Shown: positions 61,170-64,000 of the stretch, in pieces | How the letters are laid out: every line of letters starts with the position of its first letter | Position numbering within the stretch: the stretch's first letter is position 1 | NCBI RefSeq assembly: GCF_002150685.1 | Contig: NZ_MSSW01000046.1 | Span: 1-64,000, forward strand | DNA length: 64,000 nt | From: Algoriphagus antarcticus | GTDB lineage: Bacteria > Bacteroidota > Bacteroidia > Cytophagales > Cyclobacteriaceae | Reading direction: 5' to 3' | The notes under the pieces: generated by a model | Told to the model about the DNA's origin: nothing | The model's input: the letters and a program-made list of their open reading frames with translations, nothing else | Databases searched by the model: none | Made by a program: the position numbers and the translations under genes

Positions 61170-62093
61170 ATGAAAGGTAGAGTGATAAAATCCACTGGGA
61201 GCTGGTACCTGGTTCAGACCGAAGGAGAAGTCGTGGCTTCGAGGTTGAAAGGGAAGTTTAAGCAAGACGATATTAAGCTGACCAATCCTATTGCGGTGGG
61301 AGATTGGGTGGAGTTGGAAAAAGAAATAAATCAGGAGACTGCTGTGATTTCAGATATTTTGCCTCGGCAAAACTATGTGATCCGAAAGTCCACCCGAAAG
61401 CAACATTTTTCCCATATCATCGCCAGCAATCTAGATCAGGCAATCCTCGTCATTACCATGAAAAGCCCGAGGACATCTTTGGGTTTTATAGATAGATTCC
61501 TTGTGAGCACTGAGAGTTTTCGGATTCCAGCCATTTTGGTAGTCAATAAAATGGATCAAATGTCTGGGGAGAAAGCGGATGATTGGCTACTTGATATTCA
61601 TGAGATCTATGAACCTTTGGGATACCAAGTACTGGAAGTGTCGGCGCTAAAAGAAGAAAACCTCAAAGAAAAATTTGATTCAGTTCTGGCAGGTAAATCA
61701 ACGCTGATCTCAGGGCATTCAGGGGTAGGGAAATCGACGTTGCTCAATGCGTTGGTCCCCGAAGCAGCCCAGCATACCAAAGAGGTTTCCGGATTCACTT
61801 CCAAGGGCGTACATACGACTACTTTTGCAGAGCTTTTTGCCTTAGAAAACGGAGGAGATCTGATCGATACGCCTGGGATTAAGGAGTTTGGGATATTAGA
61901 GATAGAGGACTATGAGCTTTCACATTATTTTCCTGAAATGAGAAAATACCTCGGTCAATGCAAATACAATAACTGTCAGCATGTGAATGAGCCAGGTTGT
62001 GTAGTGATCGAGAAAGTGGAGGCGGGATATATCCATCCATACCGCTACGAAAGCTATTTGAATATCCTCAATGAGGAAGACGACTACAGATAA
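61170..62093 (+). CDS. rsgA: Ribosome small subunit-dependent GTPase A
   Basis: Late 30S maturation GTPase. 307 residues: OB domain (about 1-65), circularly permuted GTPase with G4 VVNKMDQM before G1 SGHSGVGKSTLLN and G3 DTPGIKEFG, and a C-terminal zinc finger (CKYNNCQHVNEPGC). Complete. Preceded by repeat element copy B, so its expression may depend on that element or on waaA readthrough. Confidence 0.97.
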   Translation: MKGRVIKSTGSWYLVQTEGEVVASRLKGKFKQDDIKLTNPIAVGDWVELEKEINQETAVISDILPRQNYVIRKSTRKQHFSHIIASNLDQAILVITMKSPRTSLGFIDRFLVSTESFRIPAILVVNKMDQMSGEKADDWLLDIHEIYEPLGYQVLEVSALKEENLKEKFDSVLAGKSTLISGHSGVGKSTLLNALVPEAAQHTKEVSGFTSKGVHTTTFAELFALENGGDLIDTPGIKEFGILEIEDYELSHYFPEMRKYLGQCKYNNCQHVNEPGCVVIEKVEAGYIHPYRYESYLNILNEEDDYR

Positions 62094-62154
62094 GCTGTCT
62101 GCTTGATTTTGAATCCAAGTAGAATTGGACTAATTTTCATTTTTGAAAAACACC

Positions 62155-62646
62155 ATGAGCGAAGTACTCAATCACCAGCAGATAAAGAAGAAAATCACTA
62201 GAATGGCCTATGAGATTTATGAGAGAAATCTCAACTCAAAAGCCGTGGTTTTTGCTGGGATATCAGGAATGGGAATAATTCTTTCCGACCTTCTAGCCGC
62301 AGAACTTCGGGCAATCTCTCCACTTACTATAGAGCAAACTGAAGTTATTCTGGACAAGGCACATGTATCTTCTGAAGAAGTGGTGCTTACGAATGAGATA
62401 GATTTGCGGGGAAAAACCTTGATTTTGGTGGACGATGTGCTCAACACCGGAAAAACTTTGGTGTACGCGATGAAGCCTTTTTTGGAGGAGGAACTTTATA
62501 AAATGGAAATAGCAGTCCTAGTCAATCGTAGCCATGGTCTTTTCCCAATCCGACCTGATTACACAGGATTCGAACTTTCTACTACACTCAATGAACATAT
62601 CAAGGTAGATTTCTCAGGAGATAATTACTTCGTTTATCTACATTAA
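62155..62646 (+). CDS. Phosphoribosyltransferase family protein (PyrR-like)
   Basis: 163 residues from ATG 62155 (a TTG at 62143 is less likely). The PRPP loop is [14 protein letters not shown], and the fold matches PyrR/HPRT-type enzymes, with a hood region [13 protein letters not shown]. PyrR proteins couple UMP sensing to uracil phosphoribosyl transfer; substrate and regulatory function are not certain here, as no pyr genes adjoin. panB follows after 4 nt. Confidence 0.85.
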   Translation: MSEVLNHQQIKKKITRMAYEIYERNLNSKAVVFAGISGMGIILSDLLAAELRAISPLTIEQTEVILDKAHVSSEEVVLTNEIDLRGKTLILVDDVLNTGKTLVYAMKPFLEEELYKMEIAVLVNRSHGLFPIRPDYTGFELSTTLNEHIKVDFSGDNYFVYLH

Positions 62647-62650
62647 TATT

Positions 62651-63472
62651 ATGTCAGTACACTCGTCTGCAAATGTAAAAAGAATTACTACGCACATCCT
62701 TCAGGAGATGAAAGAGCGTGGTGAGAAGATATCCATGCTTACAGCTTATGATTACTCCATGGCCAAAATCGTGGATGCAGCTGGGATCGATATTATTCTA
62801 GTCGGTGATTCGGCTTCCAATGTCATGGCTGGTCATGAGACTACTTTACCGATCACGTTGGATCAAATGATTTATCATGCCTCCTCAGTGGTAAGAGCGG
62901 TGAGTAGGTCATTTGTGGTAGTAGACATCCCATTTGGAAGCTATCAGGGAAATAGCTCTGAGGCCTTGCGCTCGACGATTCGGATCATGAAAGAATCTGG
63001 TGCGCATGCAGTGAAGGTGGAGGGCGGTTCTGAGATCAAAGAATCTATAGCCAGAATACTAAGTGCGGGAGTTCCGGTAATGGGGCATTTGGGATTGACC
63101 CCTCAGTCAATTTACAAGTTTGGGACATACACCGTGCGGGCAAAAGATGAATCTGAAGCAGCGAAACTGCTTGAAGATGCAAAGCTTTTGGAAGAGCTGG
63201 GATGCTTTGCCATAGTCGTAGAGAAAATTCCCGCTGACTTCGCAAAGAAAGTGGCTGAGGCGGTATCAATTCCTGTGATTGGGATTGGCGCTGGAGGCGG
63301 AGTAGATGGGCAGGTGCTTGTTGTCCACGATATGCTAGGAATCACACAGGAATTCAAACCGAGATTTTTAAGGCAATATGCCGACTTGGAAGGAATAATG
63401 ATGAAGGCTTTTGGGCAATATATTAAAGACGTGAAGAGCAAAGACTTTCCAAATGAGAAGGAGAGTTATTAA
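62651..63472 (+). CDS. panB: 3-methyl-2-oxobutanoate hydroxymethyltransferase
   Basis: First step of pantothenate synthesis: transfers a hydroxymethyl group from methylene-THF to ketoisovalerate. 273 residues; [16 protein letters not shown] is the metal and substrate loop, KVEGG and the catalytic Glu in VVEKIPA follow, and [20 protein letters not shown] closes the barrel. panC is not adjacent. Last of the + strand group. Confidence 0.97.
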   Translation: MSVHSSANVKRITTHILQEMKERGEKISMLTAYDYSMAKIVDAAGIDIILVGDSASNVMAGHETTLPITLDQMIYHASSVVRAVSRSFVVVDIPFGSYQGNSSEALRSTIRIMKESGAHAVKVEGGSEIKESIARILSAGVPVMGHLGLTPQSIYKFGTYTVRAKDESEAAKLLEDAKLLEELGCFAIVVEKIPADFAKKVAEAVSIPVIGIGAGGGVDGQVLVVHDMLGITQEFKPRFLRQYADLEGIMMKAFGQYIKDVKSKDFPNEKESY

Positions 63473-63581
63473 TCAGATAAATAAATTTGGAGCCTTTCGC
63501 GCTCTTTATTTTGCCTAAAATATTAGATTGCTGGAGATGAGTACTGGTAGTTTCATTGATCAAATTACTAACTCCTACAAA

Positions 63582-63615
63582 ATCAAAAAGACCGGTGATC
63601 GTCGGTCTTTTTGAT
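63582..63615. terminator. Bidirectional terminator
   Basis: ATCAAAAAGACCG and CGGTCTTTTTGAT pair fully around an 8-nt loop, with T runs on both strands. It lies 109 nt past panB and 20 nt past the GH57 gene. Confidence 0.85.
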
Positions 63616-63635
63616 TTTAAAATGTGAATTGTCTT

Positions 63636-64000
63636 TTAGTCCTGCGAAAGAGATGTTTTTTCTTTCACTCTTATCATGAAATCGCTGAGCACATTCATAT
63701 AATTGATAAATGCTTCGTACGGTGACTCATAAGGACTGAAATACGCGTGTATATCTCCATCGGAAAAGAATTTGGTACACATGTAGTAAAAGTGATCACT
63801 GGTCTGTAAGTAAGTCCAATCACGCTGAATATCATCATCATCAATATTCTTTACCAATTTCTCCATATCATACAATCTATCGAAGGCTTCGTCCTGCAGA
63901 TCATTCCCTAGCCAGGCAGTTAAATCACGCTCTTCATCCGCCCAGGAGATTGGAATAGGAACATGTATCTTTCCAACAGGAGAGATCTTAGCGGCAACTT
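63636..64000 (-). CDS. Glycoside hydrolase family 57 protein, C-terminal part (runs off the window)
   Basis: About 121 C-terminal codons are present; the frame is open to the window edge, so the start lies beyond 64000. The residues KIHVPIPISWADEERDLTAW, LQDEAFDRLYDMEKLV and SDHFYYMCTKFFSDGDIHAYFSP are the conserved end of GH57 alpha-amylase-type enzymes of Bacteroidota. These act on alpha-glucans such as starch or glycogen in the cytoplasm. An internal ATG at 63875 is not the gene start. Confidence 0.85.
   Translation of the reverse strand, partial: VAAKISPVGKIHVPIPISWADEERDLTAWLGNDLQDEAFDRLYDMEKLVKNIDDDDIQRDWTYLQTSDHFYYMCTKFFSDGDIHAYFSPYESPYEAFINYMNVLSDFMIRVKEKTSLSQD

Noticed and set aside
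63636-63875. A separate 79-residue gene starting at 63875
   Set aside because: The frame stays open to the window edge and matches the end of a GH57 protein, so the ATG is internal.

Overview
The window is chromosomal DNA of a member of the Bacteroidota, most likely order Cytophagales and close to the Cyclobacteriaceae (an Algoriphagus-like organism). This is inferred from protein character. The signs are a T9SS-type C-terminal sorting domain, a fused aspartokinase-homoserine dehydrogenase in a thrABC operon, many SPII lipoproteins, a general lack of Shine-Dalgarno sequences, and promoters of the TTTG-N19-TAnnTTTG type, the best of them in front of the tRNA-Ala gene. Genes are densely packed and mostly housekeeping. 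There is no rRNA, prophage or CRISPR array.

Layout. 0.3-10 kb: M28 peptidase, glycine decarboxylase gcvP, lipoyl synthase lipA, OsmC protein, L-serine dehydratase (glycine/serine catabolism). 9-15 kb: transporters (two CaCA Na+/Ca2+ exchangers around a CPA2 antiporter with a Usp domain), upp and an OmpA remnant. 15-21.5 kb: DsrE-like protein, a frameshifted flotillin with its NfeD partner, and a stress-type cluster (lipocalin, TspO-like, flavoprotein disulfide reductase, DUF1990-like). 21.7-31 kb: S9 peptidase, a broken group II intron lying between REP-like palindromes, an amidohydrolase, a T9SS-exported FG-GAP protein, murF. 32-36 kb: a type II toxin-antitoxin pair with a frameshifted PIN toxin, DUF2461, HAD phosphatase, small lipoproteins, tRNA-Ala(GGC) with a duplicated 3' end, recR. 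36-43 kb: clpS, Na+/solute symporter, a REP-associated tyrosine transposase (RAYT) with flanking palindromes, an alkyltransferase-like protein overlapping an MscS channel, and an SDR/NTF2/Gre-like operon. 43-48 kb: thrA-thrB-thrC behind a Thr/Ile leader peptide. 48-53 kb: polyprenyl synthase, DUF4199, an acyltransferase overlapping gpsA (phosphatidic acid precursors), and a decayed two-gene nucleotidyltransferase module. 53-64 kb: PQQ-type sugar dehydrogenase, fbp, a second aspartokinase, Tat-exported Gfo/Idh/MocA oxidoreductase, fructosamine kinase, LMW-PTP, waaA-rsgA-PRT-panB, and the 3' end of a GH57 gene.

What stands out. (1) A 64-90 nt element (core ATGAAATCGAGYATGAC, then GATTATCA, then ATGCGAGATTCCA) occurs four times. 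Each copy points toward a gene and ends 21-25 nt before its start codon (thrA, rsgA, an amidohydrolase, a HAD phosphatase), and in two cases its TGA is the stop codon of the preceding gene. This looks more like a mobile or regulatory 5'UTR module than random repeat debris. (2) A probable threonine attenuator precedes thrA. (3) RAYT-type palindromes occur at the transposase and again 33 kb away, and other palindromes flank the intron. (4) Every gene disruption by frameshift (seven in five genes) is explained by a single-base deletion, so real decay and sequence error must be told apart.
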